Below are positions 9,053 to 18,482 of a stretch of 64,000 nucleotides of DNA, piece by piece (the stretch's first letter is position 1; each line of letters starts with the position of its first letter). The DNA is taken from positions 62,001 to 126,000 of the forward strand of contig NZ_KK211359.1 in assembly GCF_000621865.1 (NCBI RefSeq), given 5' to 3'. The notes under the pieces are model-generated. The model had not been told where the DNA came from, did no database searches, and saw nothing but the letters and a program-made list of their open reading frames with translations. This DNA comes from Pseudobutyrivibrio sp. MD2005. Its GTDB lineage: Bacteria; Bacillota; Clostridia; Lachnospirales; Lachnospiraceae. Both the position numbers and the translations under genes were made by a program.

Positions 9053-9790
9053 ATGCAACAGATTTTTGTTAATGAAACTCCGGTTGATAACAAGTTCATA
9101 ATTACAGGTGAGGACATGCACCATTTAGTAAGGGTGGTTCGCCTTAAGAGAGGTGAGGTGATTCGTGTTTCTGTTTCATCTACAGGTGACAATTACCTTT
9201 GCTCTGTTTCTGACATCACCGATAAGGAGCTTACAGTTGATGTTAATGAACAGGTGCCATCCACAGAATTGCCAAACCGCATTTATCTATTTCAGGCTAT
9301 CCCAAAGGGGGATAGAATGGAAACTATTATTGAAAAATGCGTGGAGCTTGGTGTATATGAAATCATCCCTGTTCAGATGAAAAACTGTATTGTTAAGCTG
9401 GATGATAAAAAGAAAAAATCAAAGCTTGCTCGCTATAATACAGTTGCAGCTACAGCTGCCAAGCAGTCCAAGCGTTCAATTATTCCTGAGGTTCACGATT
9501 TTATGACCTTCAAGGAAGCATACAATTATGCCCTTGATTTGGATGTGCTTTTACTTCCATTTGAGAGTAAAAATGGAATGAAAGATACATTCGACGTTCT
9601 TGATTCTCTTGAGAAAGGCCAATCAATCGGCATTTTCATTGGACCTGAGGGCGGCTTTGATTCGTCTGAAATAGATTTAGTACAGGATACATGCAAGCTT
9701 ATCTCTTTGGGTAAGCGAATACTTAGAACAGATACAGCAGCTATTTGTACACTTAGCATGCTGATGATTAAATGTGAGGAATTCATATAA
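9053..9790 (+). CDS. rsmE: 16S rRNA m3U1498 methyltransferase
   Basis: 245 aa SPOUT-class enzyme that methylates U1498 of 16S rRNA. An N-terminal PUA-like domain (EDMHHLVRVVRLKRGE) precedes the knotted methyltransferase domain with GPEGGF and ISLGKRILRTDTAA, typical of RsmE. It starts 4 bp after prmA and its stop TAA overlaps the next ATG (TAATG), so translation is probably coupled. Confidence 0.93.
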   Translation: MQQIFVNETPVDNKFIITGEDMHHLVRVVRLKRGEVIRVSVSSTGDNYLCSVSDITDKELTVDVNEQVPSTELPNRIYLFQAIPKGDRMETIIEKCVELGVYEIIPVQMKNCIVKLDDKKKKSKLARYNTVAATAAKQSKRSIIPEVHDFMTFKEAYNYALDLDVLLLPFESKNGMKDTFDVLDSLEKGQSIGIFIGPEGGFDSSEIDLVQDTCKLISLGKRILRTDTAAICTLSMLMIKCEEFI

Positions 9791-10938
9791 TGATATACTT
9801 AGATAATTCTGCTACCACCAGATGTTCCGATGGTGCTTTTGAGCTTATGAAGGAAGCTTTACTGGAAAACTACGGCAATCCTTCATCTCTTCATAAAATG
9901 GGATACAAAGGCAAGGACTATATAAAGGAGTCCAGAGAAATAATAGCAGGCATTTTAAAATGTCAGCCTAAGGAAATATATTTTACTTCAGGTGGAACAG
10001 AAGGAAATAATTTAGCGATAAAGGGTGGTGTTCAGGCTAAAAAGCGCCTGGGCAATCATATTATTACCACTAAGATAGAGCACGCCAGTGTTTTAAATCC
10101 TATTAAAGCTCTTGAAAAAGAAGGCTTCGAGGTTACATATCTTGGAACTGATGAATATGGCGTAATAGATTTGGAAGAGCTTAAGGCTGCAATTAAGCCA
10201 GAGACTATTTTCGTTTCTATAATGATGGTAAACAATGAAATTGGAGCCCTTCAGCCTATTGAGGAAGCATGTAAAATTGTTAAGAAGGCAAATCCTGATA
10301 TCATTTTCCACACAGATTGTATTCAGGCTTTTGGTAAGATGTCACTTGTGCCAAAAAAGCTTGGAATAGATATTCTTACAGTTAGCGGTCATAAAATTCA
10401 TGGACCAAAGGGGTCTGGATTTATTTATATAAAAGACAAAGTTAGAGTGGTTCCACAGATACTTGGTGGAGGCCACGAAAATGGAATGCGTTCAGGAACA
10501 GAAAATGTTCCAGCAATAGCCGGTTTGGGTGTTGCTGCACAGGAAGCATACAGTAAGCTTGACGAAAACAGAAAGCATATGTATGCTATGAGGGCAAGAT
10601 TGATAGAAGGAGTTTCTGCAATCGATGGTGTTTCAGTTAATGGTCACCTTGATGAAAACAGCGCTCCACATATCGTCAGCGTTTCAATAAAGGGCAATCG
10701 TACAAGAGCGCAGGTTATGCTTAATGCGCTTCAGGATAATTACGGTGTGCTTGTTTCGGCAGGTTCGGCATGTTCTTCTAACAAGCCAGCTATTAGCGAG
10801 ACACTTAAATCCATTGGACTTGAAAAGGATTTGCTAGAACGAACAATTCGTTTTAGCTTCTGTCCAGAGAATACAATGGAAGAAATAGAAGAGGCGATTT
10901 CGGCCCTTACAGATTTAGTTCCTAAAATGGTTTTGTAA
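9790..10938 (+). CDS. Cysteine desulfurase (NifS/IscS family)
   Basis: 382 aa PLP enzyme that takes sulfur from cysteine and passes it as a persulfide. The PLP lysine is K202 in SGHKIHGPKG and the catalytic cysteine is C328 in SAGSACSSNK. The thiI gene follows 13 bp later, so this copy most likely supplies sulfur for 4-thiouridine in tRNA, as NifZ does for ThiI in B. subtilis. No iscU-like scaffold gene lies nearby, which argues against a dedicated Fe-S role here. Start overlaps the rsmE stop. Confidence 0.92.
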   Translation: MIYLDNSATTRCSDGAFELMKEALLENYGNPSSLHKMGYKGKDYIKESREIIAGILKCQPKEIYFTSGGTEGNNLAIKGGVQAKKRLGNHIITTKIEHASVLNPIKALEKEGFEVTYLGTDEYGVIDLEELKAAIKPETIFVSIMMVNNEIGALQPIEEACKIVKKANPDIIFHTDCIQAFGKMSLVPKKLGIDILTVSGHKIHGPKGSGFIYIKDKVRVVPQILGGGHENGMRSGTENVPAIAGLGVAAQEAYSKLDENRKHMYAMRARLIEGVSAIDGVSVNGHLDENSAPHIVSVSIKGNRTRAQVMLNALQDNYGVLVSAGSACSSNKPAISETLKSIGLEKDLLERTIRFSFCPENTMEEIEEAISALTDLVPKMVL

Positions 10939-10951
10939 AAGGAAGGTAGAA

Positions 10952-12133
10952 ATGACATATCAAGCATTTTTGATTAAGTATTCAGAGATAGGTGTTAAGG
11001 GAAAGAACCGTTACGTGTTCGAGGATGCCCTTGTTCGCCAGATTAAAAGAGCTTTAGACACAGTTGAAGGCAAGTTTATTGTTAAAAAGCAGAGCGGTCG
11101 TATTTTTATTTCTGTAGAAGGAGAATACGATTACGATGAGGCTGTAGATGCATTACAGCATGTTTTTGGCATTAGTGCCATCTGCCCAACAGTTGTTGTG
11201 GAAGATGAAGGCTTCGACAAAATGGCAGAAGCTGTTGTTAAATACGTAGACGAGGAATTCGAAGATAAGAATTTCTCATTCAAGGTAATGGGAAGACGTG
11301 CAAATAAGCAATATCCAATGACATCTATGGAAGTGGCTGCTGAAATTGGTGCAAGACTTCTTGATGCATTCCCTGAGATGCATGTTGATGTACATAATCC
11401 AGATAGAATTATCAACGTTGAGGTTAGAGAGAACATAGCTATTTACTCAACTGAAATCCCTGGACCTCACGGTATGCCAGTAGGCACTGCAGGAAAAGCT
11501 ATGCTTCTTCTTTCAGGCGGTATTGATTCACCTGTTGCAGGTTATATGATTTCAAAGCGTGGTGTTACACTTTCTGCAACATATTTCCATGCGCCACCAT
11601 ACACATCTGAGCAGGCAAAACAAAAGGTTGTTGATCTTGCTAAGCTTGTTGCAAAGTATTCAGGTCCAATCGATTTACATATTGTAAACTTTACAGATAT
11701 TCAGCTTTACATCTATCAGCAGTGTTCTCATGAAGAGCTTACAATCATCATGAGAAGATACATGATGAGAATAGCAGAGCATTTTGCAAAGGAGAACGAT
11801 TGCTTAGGCCTTGTTACTGGAGAGTCTATCGGACAGGTTGCCAGCCAGACAATGCAGTCATTAAACTGCACTAATGCTGTATGTTCACTTCCTGTATATC
11901 GTCCACTTATTGCATTCGACAAGCAGGATATTGTTGATATATCTGAAAAGATTGATACTTACGAAACATCGATTCTGCCATACGAGGATTGCTGTACTAT
12001 TTTCGTTGCAAAGCATCCTGTTACAAAGCCAAAGCTTGAGGCAATCGAAAAGCACGAGCATCTTTTAGATGAGAAGATTGATGAACTTGTTAAAGAGGCT
12101 ATTGATAGCGTAGAGATAGTTAAAGTAAGGTAA
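10952..12133 (+). CDS. thiI: tRNA 4-thiouridine synthase
   Basis: 393 aa. The order is an N-terminal ferredoxin-like region, a THUMP domain, then an adenylating PP-loop domain with LLSGGIDSPVAGYM. The C-terminal rhodanese domain of E. coli ThiI is missing, as in B. subtilis, so it depends on the adjacent cysteine desulfurase for sulfur. It makes s4U8 in tRNA. RBS AAGGAAGG lies before the ATG, and a strong hairpin terminator follows at 12137-12173. Confidence 0.94.
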   Translation: MTYQAFLIKYSEIGVKGKNRYVFEDALVRQIKRALDTVEGKFIVKKQSGRIFISVEGEYDYDEAVDALQHVFGISAICPTVVVEDEGFDKMAEAVVKYVDEEFEDKNFSFKVMGRRANKQYPMTSMEVAAEIGARLLDAFPEMHVDVHNPDRIINVEVRENIAIYSTEIPGPHGMPVGTAGKAMLLLSGGIDSPVAGYMISKRGVTLSATYFHAPPYTSEQAKQKVVDLAKLVAKYSGPIDLHIVNFTDIQLYIYQQCSHEELTIIMRRYMMRIAEHFAKENDCLGLVTGESIGQVASQTMQSLNCTNAVCSLPVYRPLIAFDKQDIVDISEKIDTYETSILPYEDCCTIFVAKHPVTKPKLEAIEKHEHLLDEKIDELVKEAIDSVEIVKVR

Positions 12134-12136
12134 AAA

Positions 12137-12173
12137 ATATGAGCTTTGCTTAATAGCAAAGCTCATAATATTT
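12137..12173. terminator. Bidirectional terminator between thiI and the HPr-like gene
   Basis: Stem ATGAGCTTTGCT / AGCAAAGCTCAT with loop TAAT, flanked by A-rich sequence on the left and T-containing sequence on the right. It lies between convergent genes and can serve both. Confidence 0.8.
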
Positions 12174-12189
12174 ACTACATAAGGAAGGA

Positions 12190-12420
12190 TTAAACAATAT
12201 AATCCTTTAATGTTGCCATTACATCCTCAGCATCACCCTCAGCGTGAACAGTAAGGTCGATAGGCTTAGAAAGATCAAGGGAGAAAATACCCATGATAGA
12301 CTTAGCATCGATAACGTAACGTCCGCTAACAAGATCGAAATCATAGTCAAACTGGCTAATAGTATTAACAAATGACTTAACCTTGTCAATTGAGTTAAGA
12401 GAAATTTGAACTGTTTTCAT
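12190..12420 (-). CDS. HPr/Crh-like protein lacking the catalytic histidine
   Basis: 76 aa of HPr fold. The regulatory serine region KSIMGIFSLDLSK is well conserved (Ser41, equal to Ser46 of HPr). The phosphoryl-carrier site GIHARP is replaced by SIDKVK, so neither His15 nor Arg17 is present. It cannot carry sugar-transport phosphate in the usual way. This is the pattern of B. subtilis Crh, which keeps Ser46 and acts with CcpA in carbon catabolite control; a similar role here is inference. RBS AGAGGAGG precedes the ATG, and its own sigma-A promoter lies at 12456-12484. Confidence 0.85.
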   Translation of the reverse strand: MKTVQISLNSIDKVKSFVNTISQFDYDFDLVSGRYVIDAKSIMGIFSLDLSKPIDLTVHAEGDAEDVMATLKDYIV

Positions 12421-12455
12421 TCTGCTTGCCTCCTCTATAGATTTTATATAGACTT

Positions 12456-12484
12456 ATACTAAATCAATGGGGTATAAAAGTCAA
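12456..12484 (-). promoter_or_regulatory. Sigma-A promoter of the HPr-like gene
   Basis: Read on the minus strand: TTGACT (12479-12484), a 17-bp spacer, TAGTAT (12456-12461). This gives a short leader before AGAGGAGG and the ATG. Confidence 0.6.
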
Positions 12485-12540
12485 TAAACACTGTGGGGAT
12501 GTTATGAATTTTTCAACATTTTAGAAAGGTAGTTTTATTA

Positions 12541-13863
12541 ATGAAAAAAGCTGCATTACACAACCTTGGTTGCAAGGTAAACGCATACGAAACAGAAGCT
12601 ATGGAAGAGCTTTTGAAAAAAGATGGATTTGAAATAGTTGGCTTTGATGAAAAAGCTGATGTTTATGTTATAAATACTTGTTCAGTTACGAATATTGCTG
12701 ATAGAAAATCTCGTCAGATGATTCATAGATGTAAGAAACTTAACCCGGAAGCATGTGTTGTTGCTGCCGGCTGTTATGTTCAAAATTTTGGTAAGGATAT
12801 TGCTGATGAACTAGGAGCAGATATTATTCTTGGTAACAATAAAAAGAATGATTTGGTGGAAAAGGTTCACGAGTATTACCAAAACTTAGATTCAAGCGAT
12901 GGACCACTGCTTGACTGCGTGGATATTAATGATGGCAATGTATCATACGAAAACATGCGTATCGAAAAGGATTCTGAGCACACAAGAGCATTTGTAAAAG
13001 TGCAGGATGGATGTAATCAGTTTTGTACATATTGCATCATTCCATTTGCCAGAGGCCGTATCAGAAGTAGAGATATAGATGATGTGGTTGAAGAGGTGAC
13101 AGGTCTTGCAAAAGCTGGTTATAAAGAGGTGGTAATCACAGGTATTCACCTGAGCTCTTATGGCAGTGGCACTGACTATGATTTAGCTGATTTGCTTGAG
13201 GCTATTCAAAAGATTGATGGTGTAGAGCGAATCAGAATGGGCTCCCTTGAGCCTCAAATTGTAACAGAGGAATTTGGCAAGAGAGTATCTGCACTTTCGA
13301 AAATGTGCCCTCATTTTCATTTATCCCTTCAATCAGGCTGTGATACAGTCTTAGAGAGAATGAATAGAAAATACAACTCTGAGGAATACTATAAAGGCGT
13401 AGAAATACTTAGAAAATACTTTGATAACCCGGCTATTACAACAGATATAATTGTTGGTTTCCCTGGAGAGACAGAAGAAGAATACGAAACTACTCTTGAT
13501 TTTGTAAAAAAGGTCAAGTTTGCAGAGCTTCATGTATTCGCTTATTCAAAACGTGCTGGTACAAGGGCTGCGAAGATGCCGGGCCAGATTACTAATGCAG
13601 TAAAGAAGGAGCGAAGCAGTAAGCTTATTGCCCTTGGAAATGAAAAGACATTAGAGTATAAGCATTCTCACATAGGAAGAACTCTTGATATTCTTTTTGA
13701 AGAGAAAACTACTATCAATAACGAAGAATACTTTATTGGTTTTTCAAAAGAGTACATTAAATGTGCAATAAAAGCGGGTGACAAAGATTATGCAAATACA
13801 ATTCTAAAAGTGAAAGCCACAGAATTTACACCAGATAATGAGTACTTGCTTGTTGAAATTTAG
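12541..13863 (+). CDS. mtaB: tRNA ms2t6A37 methylthiotransferase
   Basis: 440 aa radical-SAM enzyme that adds a methylthio group to t6A37 in ANN-decoding tRNAs. The N-terminal MTTase domain has the cluster-binding cysteines in LGCKVN, NTCSVTN and AGCYVQ. The radical-SAM cluster is CNQFCTYC (Cys158, 162, 165). A C-terminal TRAM domain follows. HNLGCKVNAYETEAM is typical of the MtaB branch rather than MiaB. It is the first gene of the run ireB-ruvX-DUF1292-rnj-trmR-trhP. Confidence 0.92.
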   Translation: MKKAALHNLGCKVNAYETEAMEELLKKDGFEIVGFDEKADVYVINTCSVTNIADRKSRQMIHRCKKLNPEACVVAAGCYVQNFGKDIADELGADIILGNNKKNDLVEKVHEYYQNLDSSDGPLLDCVDINDGNVSYENMRIEKDSEHTRAFVKVQDGCNQFCTYCIIPFARGRIRSRDIDDVVEEVTGLAKAGYKEVVITGIHLSSYGSGTDYDLADLLEAIQKIDGVERIRMGSLEPQIVTEEFGKRVSALSKMCPHFHLSLQSGCDTVLERMNRKYNSEEYYKGVEILRKYFDNPAITTDIIVGFPGETEEEYETTLDFVKKVKFAELHVFAYSKRAGTRAAKMPGQITNAVKKERSSKLIALGNEKTLEYKHSHIGRTLDILFEEKTTINNEEYFIGFSKEYIKCAIKAGDKDYANTILKVKATEFTPDNEYLLVEI

Positions 13864-13931
13864 CAATTTGTATATTAATATTATGGTATTAGAAGCGTAG
13901 TGTGGGATTATTATATAAGGACGAGGTAGAT

Positions 13932-14198
13932 ATGGCAGATTTAAGTAACACACAATATTTCAAAGTTCAGAAGGAAAACCCTGTTGGAGTAAAGCAGGTT
14001 ATCGAACAGGTTTATAGTGCTCTTTCTGAGAAAGGCTATAATCCAGTTAATCAAATTGTTGGGTACATTATGTCTGGTGATCCAACATACATTACCAGCC
14101 ATAATAATGCCAGAAGTCTTATTATGAAAGTCGAAAGAGACGAGCTCGTAGAAGAGTTACTCAAGGAATACATTGAGAGCGAGAGCTGGAATAAATAA
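13932..14198 (+). CDS. ireB: IreB-family regulatory phosphoprotein
   Basis: 88 aa, UPF0297/IreB family (YrzL in B. subtilis). Conserved core: AYxAL-like helix, [20 protein letters not shown] and a [12 protein letters not shown] tail. In Enterococcus faecalis IreB is phosphorylated by the Ser/Thr kinase IreK and influences cephalosporin resistance. The ATG at 13932 is chosen; an in-frame ATG at 13902 would add ten non-conserved residues, and GACGAGGT lies just before 13932. The stop overlaps the ruvX start (TAATG). The block ireB-ruvX-DUF1292 is conserved in Firmicutes. Confidence 0.9.
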   Translation: MADLSNTQYFKVQKENPVGVKQVIEQVYSALSEKGYNPVNQIVGYIMSGDPTYITSHNNARSLIMKVERDELVEELLKEYIESESWNK

Positions 14199-14623
14199 TG
14201 AGTGGCAGAATTTTAGGACTTGATTATGGTACAAAAACAGTAGGGGTCGCAATTAGTGACCCTTTACTTTTGACTGCACAAGAACTTGAAACTATTACCA
14301 GAGAGCGTGCCAGCGCCCTTAGGCACACTTTGGTCAGAATTAAAGAAATCTGTGAAGAATATCAGGTGACTCAAATTGTCCTTGGCTATCCCCGCAATAT
14401 GGATGATAGCGAAGGCTTTCGTTGCGAGGACACAATTAAGTTTAAAGAGCTTTTAGAAAAAAGAGTAGATATTCCCATTACATTAATTGACGAGCGACTT
14501 ACTACCGTATATGCGGATGAGATTTTGGAAGAATCGGGTGTTGCAAAAAAGGATCGAAAGAAATATATCGATCAGATTGCTGCAGCCATTATTTTACAGG
14601 AGTTTTTAGATAATAGGAGTTAG
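14198..14623 (+). CDS. ruvX: Holliday junction resolvase-like protein (YqgF/RuvX)
   Basis: 141 aa with an RNase H-like fold. GLDYGTKTVGVAISD carries the first acidic residue, IVLGYPRNMD the middle strand, and DERLTT the second acidic site. The family is linked to pre-16S rRNA end processing in E. coli (YqgF) and to junction resolution. Start overlaps the ireB stop by one base, and the next start follows one base after its stop. Confidence 0.9.
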   Translation: MSGRILGLDYGTKTVGVAISDPLLLTAQELETITRERASALRHTLVRIKEICEEYQVTQIVLGYPRNMDDSEGFRCEDTIKFKELLEKRVDIPITLIDERLTTVYADEILEESGVAKKDRKKYIDQIAAAIILQEFLDNRS

Positions 14624-14624
14624 A

Positions 14625-14894
14625 ATGGAACCAATTTATTTACCAGATGAAGATGGCAATCAAATAAAGCTTTTTGTATTAGAGGAGACACAGCTTTCCG
14701 GTATCAAATATTTGCTTGTTTGCGATAGTGAAGATGAAAACGAAGATGCGAATGCTTCTATTTTAAAAGAAATAACCACAGAAGGAGACGATGTTGTCTA
14801 CGAGTTTGTCGAAGATGATGTTGAATTCGATGCAGTGGCAAAATTATTTGAAGAGTTAGTTGGCGACGATGCCGACATTGATTACGAAAATTAG
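14625..14894 (+). CDS. DUF1292 protein
   Basis: 89 aa, very acidic, with the DUF1292 pattern (IYLPDEDGNQIKLFVLEETQLSGIKYLLV is split across the motif; YLLVCDSEDE is the core). It matches YrzB of B. subtilis, always found beside IreB and RuvX. Function unknown. One base separates it from ruvX. Confidence 0.82.
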   Translation: MEPIYLPDEDGNQIKLFVLEETQLSGIKYLLVCDSEDENEDANASILKEITTEGDDVVYEFVEDDVEFDAVAKLFEELVGDDADIDYEN

Positions 14895-14911
14895 AATTAG
14901 GAGGTTTATTT

Positions 14912-16588
14912 TTGAAAAAGAAAACTGAAAATACAGCTGAAAAGCTGAAGATTATTCCACTTGGAGGTCTTGAGCAAATCGGCATGAATATTACTGCTTT
15001 CGAATATGGAAACAGTATTATTGTGGTGGATTGCGGACTTTCATTTCCTGAGGACGATATGTTGGGCGTAGATCTGGTAATTCCAGATGTATCATATCTG
15101 AAGGATAACCAGGACAAGCTTAAAGGCTTTTTTATCACCCATGGTCACGAGGATCATATCGGTGCTATTCCTTATATTTTTAAGGATCTTAATGTTTGTC
15201 CTATCTATTCAACCAAGCTTACAAACGGTTTGATTGAGCATAAGCTTGAAGAGCATAAGATGCTCACCAAGGTTAAGCGTAAGGTTGTAAAATACGGAAC
15301 TAATATTAATGCTGGAGATTTCAGAGTTGAGTTTATCCGTACTAATCACAGTATTCAGGATGCTGCAGCTCTTGCTATCTATTCGCCAGCAGGTATCGTA
15401 GTTCATACAGGAGATTTCAAGGTTGATTACACACCAGTTTATGGTGATCCAATCGATTTACAGAGATTAGGTGAAATCGGTAAGAAGGGTGTTCTTGCAC
15501 TAATGTGCGACTCTACTAATGCAGAGCGTCCTGGCTTTACTGCATCTGAAAAGACAGTTGGTAAGACTATCGATTCAATTTTTGCAGACAATGATAGAAG
15601 CCGTATTATTATTGCGACATTCGCATCTAACGTTGATCGTGTTCAGCAGATTATTAACTCCGCTGATAAATATGGACGTAAGGTTTGTGTGGAAGGCCGT
15701 TCAATGGTTAACACTATTGAGACAGCATCAAAGCTTGGCTACTTACAGATTCCAGACAACACACTTATCGAAATCGAAAACTTAAAGGCTTATCCAGATG
15801 AGAAGATTGTACTTGTTACAACTGGTTCTCAGGGTGAGTCAATGGCAGCTTTATCTCGTATGGCAAATGGTACTCACAAAAAGGTACAGATTAAGCCAGG
15901 TGATATGATTGTATTTTCTTCTCACCCAATTCCAGGAAATGAGAAGGCTGTCTCAAATGTAATTAACGATTTAACAATGCGTGGTGCAGAAATCGTTATG
16001 CAGGATGTTCACGTTTCAGGACATGCCTGTGCTGAGGAAATCAAGCTTATTTATTCACTTGTTCGTCCTCAGTTTGCTATTCCAGTTCATGGAGAGTACA
16101 AGCACCTTATGGCTCAGGCCAGAATTGCAGAGTCTCTTGGATGGGATCATGATCATATTAAGATAATCCGCTCAGGTGATATTCTTGAGCTTGGAGATAA
16201 TTACTCAAAGATTTCAGGACATGTACATACTGGTGCAATCATGGTAGATGGTATCGGTGTTGGTGATGTTGGTAACATCGTTCTTCGCGACAGACAAAAG
16301 CTTGCCGAAGATGGAATCATTATCGTAGTTCTTACACTTGATAGTGCATCCGGTACAGTTTTAGCTGGTCCAGATATCGTGTCTCGTGGATTTGTTTACG
16401 TTCGCGATTCTGAGGATTTAATGGAAAGTGCAAGAGCAGTCCTTTCTGATACTGTTGCAGCACTTGAGGAGAAGAGTATCACAGATTGGAATAAGATTAA
16501 ATCAGACATAAGAGATAATCTTTCTGATTTTGTATGGCGTGAGACTGGCCGTCGCCCAATGATTATTCCAATTATCATGGAAGTATAA
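14912..16588 (+). CDS. rnj: Ribonuclease J
   Basis: 558 aa metallo-beta-lactamase/beta-CASP RNase with 5'-3' exo- and endonuclease activity, central to mRNA decay and rRNA maturation in Firmicutes. The metal motif HGHEDH is at residues 77-82; later motifs include HTGDFKVDYTP, CDSTNAERPGFT and the beta-CASP histidine in IPVHGEYKHL. Start is TTG at 14912 with AGGAGG at 14899-14904; no better ATG exists before the conserved IPLGGLEQIGMN. Length fits RNase J1/J2. Confidence 0.95.
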   Translation: MKKKTENTAEKLKIIPLGGLEQIGMNITAFEYGNSIIVVDCGLSFPEDDMLGVDLVIPDVSYLKDNQDKLKGFFITHGHEDHIGAIPYIFKDLNVCPIYSTKLTNGLIEHKLEEHKMLTKVKRKVVKYGTNINAGDFRVEFIRTNHSIQDAAALAIYSPAGIVVHTGDFKVDYTPVYGDPIDLQRLGEIGKKGVLALMCDSTNAERPGFTASEKTVGKTIDSIFADNDRSRIIIATFASNVDRVQQIINSADKYGRKVCVEGRSMVNTIETASKLGYLQIPDNTLIEIENLKAYPDEKIVLVTTGSQGESMAALSRMANGTHKKVQIKPGDMIVFSSHPIPGNEKAVSNVINDLTMRGAEIVMQDVHVSGHACAEEIKLIYSLVRPQFAIPVHGEYKHLMAQARIAESLGWDHDHIKIIRSGDILELGDNYSKISGHVHTGAIMVDGIGVGDVGNIVLRDRQKLAEDGIIIVVLTLDSASGTVLAGPDIVSRGFVYVRDSEDLMESARAVLSDTVAALEEKSITDWNKIKSDIRDNLSDFVWRETGRRPMIIPIIMEV

Positions 16589-16589
16589 A

Positions 16590-17237
16590 ATGATTGTAGA
16601 CGAGAGATATACCACATATTTAAACAGTCTTTATCCAGAGCTTAGTCCGGTGCTATGCGATATCCGAAAGGAAGCCCTTGAAACATACGTGCCAATCATT
16701 AGAACTGAAACAGTCAACCTTCTACAGACGCTTATCAGGATGAATAATCCTAAAAGGATTTTGGAGGTTGGAGCTGCAGTAGGCTTTTCGGCATGTTTGA
16801 TGGCTGAGACAGCTGGATGCGATGTGAAAATTACCACTATCGAAAATTACCCTCCAAGAATACCTATCGCAAATGCGAATATTCTAAGAGCAGGTAAAGA
16901 AGACCAAATCACTCTTATTGAAGGTGATGCAATTGAAATTCTACCTACACTTGAGGGTGAATTTGATTTTGTATTTATGGATGCGGCAAAGGGCCAGTAC
17001 ATCAATTTCTGGCCACAGATAAAGCGCCTTACAAGAGATGGTGGTGTGGTTGTTACAGATAATGTTTTGCAGGATGGAGACATAATCGAATCCCGCTATG
17101 CAATCACAAGACGTAACCGTACAATTCACAAGCGAATGCGTGATTATTTGTACGAGTTAACTCATGATGAAGATTTTTCTACTACGATATTGCCATTGGG
17201 GGATGGAGTTAGTATTAGTGTGAAAGGAAAGAAATGA
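16590..17237 (+). CDS. trmR: tRNA 5-hydroxyuridine O-methyltransferase (TrmR-type)
   Basis: 215 aa class I SAM methyltransferase of the O-methyltransferase 3 family: RILEVGAAVGFSACLMAET binds SAM and DFVFMDAAKGQY and VVTDNVLQDG follow. B. subtilis TrmR methylates ho5U34 to mo5U34. The next gene encodes a U32-family TrhP-like protein that makes ho5U, so the pair forms the wobble-uridine pathway. Its stop overlaps the next start (ATGA). Confidence 0.88.
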   Translation: MIVDERYTTYLNSLYPELSPVLCDIRKEALETYVPIIRTETVNLLQTLIRMNNPKRILEVGAAVGFSACLMAETAGCDVKITTIENYPPRIPIANANILRAGKEDQITLIEGDAIEILPTLEGEFDFVFMDAAKGQYINFWPQIKRLTRDGGVVVTDNVLQDGDIIESRYAITRRNRTIHKRMRDYLYELTHDEDFSTTILPLGDGVSISVKGKK

Positions 17238-18460
17238 GAGAAACAGAGTTACTAGTTCCAGCCAGCAGCCTGGAAGTGCTTAAGGTTGCAGTTATTTTTG
17301 GAGCAGATGCAGTTTATATTGGTGGAGAGGTTTACGGCCTTAGAGCAAAGGCTAAGAACTTTTCTAAAGAAGACATGATTGAAGGCATTGCCTTCGCTCA
17401 TGAGCATGGTGTAAAAGTTTATGTTACAGCTAATATCCTTGCTCACAACGGTGATTTGGAAGGTGTAAGAGAGTACTTTGAAGAGCTTAAGGAGATTAAG
17501 CCAGATGCTCTCATTATTGCAGATCCAGCTGTATTTATGCTAGCTAAGGAAATCTGTCCTGAAATCGAGCGTCATGTCAGCACACAGGCTAATAATACCA
17601 ACTATGGCACATATAAGTTTTGGTATGATTTAGGAGCTACACGAGTAGTTTCAGCTCGTGAGCTTTCACTTAAAGAAATCAAAGAAATCAGAGAAAACAT
17701 TCCAGATGATCTTGAAATCGAGACATTCATTCATGGTGCAATGTGTATTTCATATTCTGGTAGATGTTTGCTTTCAAATTATTTCACTGGTAGAGATGCT
17801 AACCAGGGAGCATGTACTCATCCATGCAGATGGAAATATGCAGTGGTTGAGGAACAGCGTCCAGGTGAGTATTTGCCAGTATATGAAAATGAGAGAGGCA
17901 CTTACATTTTCAATTCAAAAGATTTGTGCATGATTGAGCATATTCCAGATTTACTTGAATCAGGCATCGACAGCTTTAAGATTGAGGGCCGTATGAAGAC
18001 AGCTCTTTATGTTGCTACAGTTGCTCGTACTTATCGCAAAGCTATTGATGATTGCAAGGAATCAGAAGAAAAGTATAATGCAAATCTCGACTGGTACAAG
18101 GAGCAGATAGCTGCATGTACATATCGTCAGTTTACAACTGGATTCTTCTACGGAAAGCCTTCTGAAGAATCTCAGATATACGATAACAACACATACAACA
18201 TTGGCTATACTTACCTTGGCATTGTTGGTTCAATCGATGATAATGGCTATTTTGAGATTGAGCAGCGTAATAAATTTTCAGTAGGTGAAACTATTGAAAT
18301 TATGAAGCCAAACGGTGATAATATAGAAGTAAAAGTTCTTGGAATTAAGAACGAAGCTGGTGAGGATATGGAATCATGCCCACATCCAAAACAGAAGCTT
18401 TTCATCAAGCTTGATGTTACACCAGATGAGTTTGATATTTTAAGACGCAAGGAAGCTTAA
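17234..18460 (+). CDS. U32-family tRNA hydroxylation protein (TrhP-like)
   Basis: 408 aa, peptidase U32 family. Conserved IHGAMCISYSGRCLLSNY and ACTHPCRWKY carry the cysteines thought to hold an Fe-S cluster in this family, and FNSKDLCMIEHIP is the family signature. TrhP proteins are needed for prephenate-dependent 5-hydroxylation of U34 in tRNA, and B. subtilis has two (trhP1 and trhP2) next to trmR; only one is here. The start overlaps trmR, supporting joint action. Confidence 0.85.
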   Translation: MRETELLVPASSLEVLKVAVIFGADAVYIGGEVYGLRAKAKNFSKEDMIEGIAFAHEHGVKVYVTANILAHNGDLEGVREYFEELKEIKPDALIIADPAVFMLAKEICPEIERHVSTQANNTNYGTYKFWYDLGATRVVSARELSLKEIKEIRENIPDDLEIETFIHGAMCISYSGRCLLSNYFTGRDANQGACTHPCRWKYAVVEEQRPGEYLPVYENERGTYIFNSKDLCMIEHIPDLLESGIDSFKIEGRMKTALYVATVARTYRKAIDDCKESEEKYNANLDWYKEQIAACTYRQFTTGFFYGKPSEESQIYDNNTYNIGYTYLGIVGSIDDNGYFEIEQRNKFSVGETIEIMKPNGDNIEVKVLGIKNEAGEDMESCPHPKQKLFIKLDVTPDEFDILRRKEA

Positions 18461-18482
18461 GATTAATTACGAGGAGAATAAG

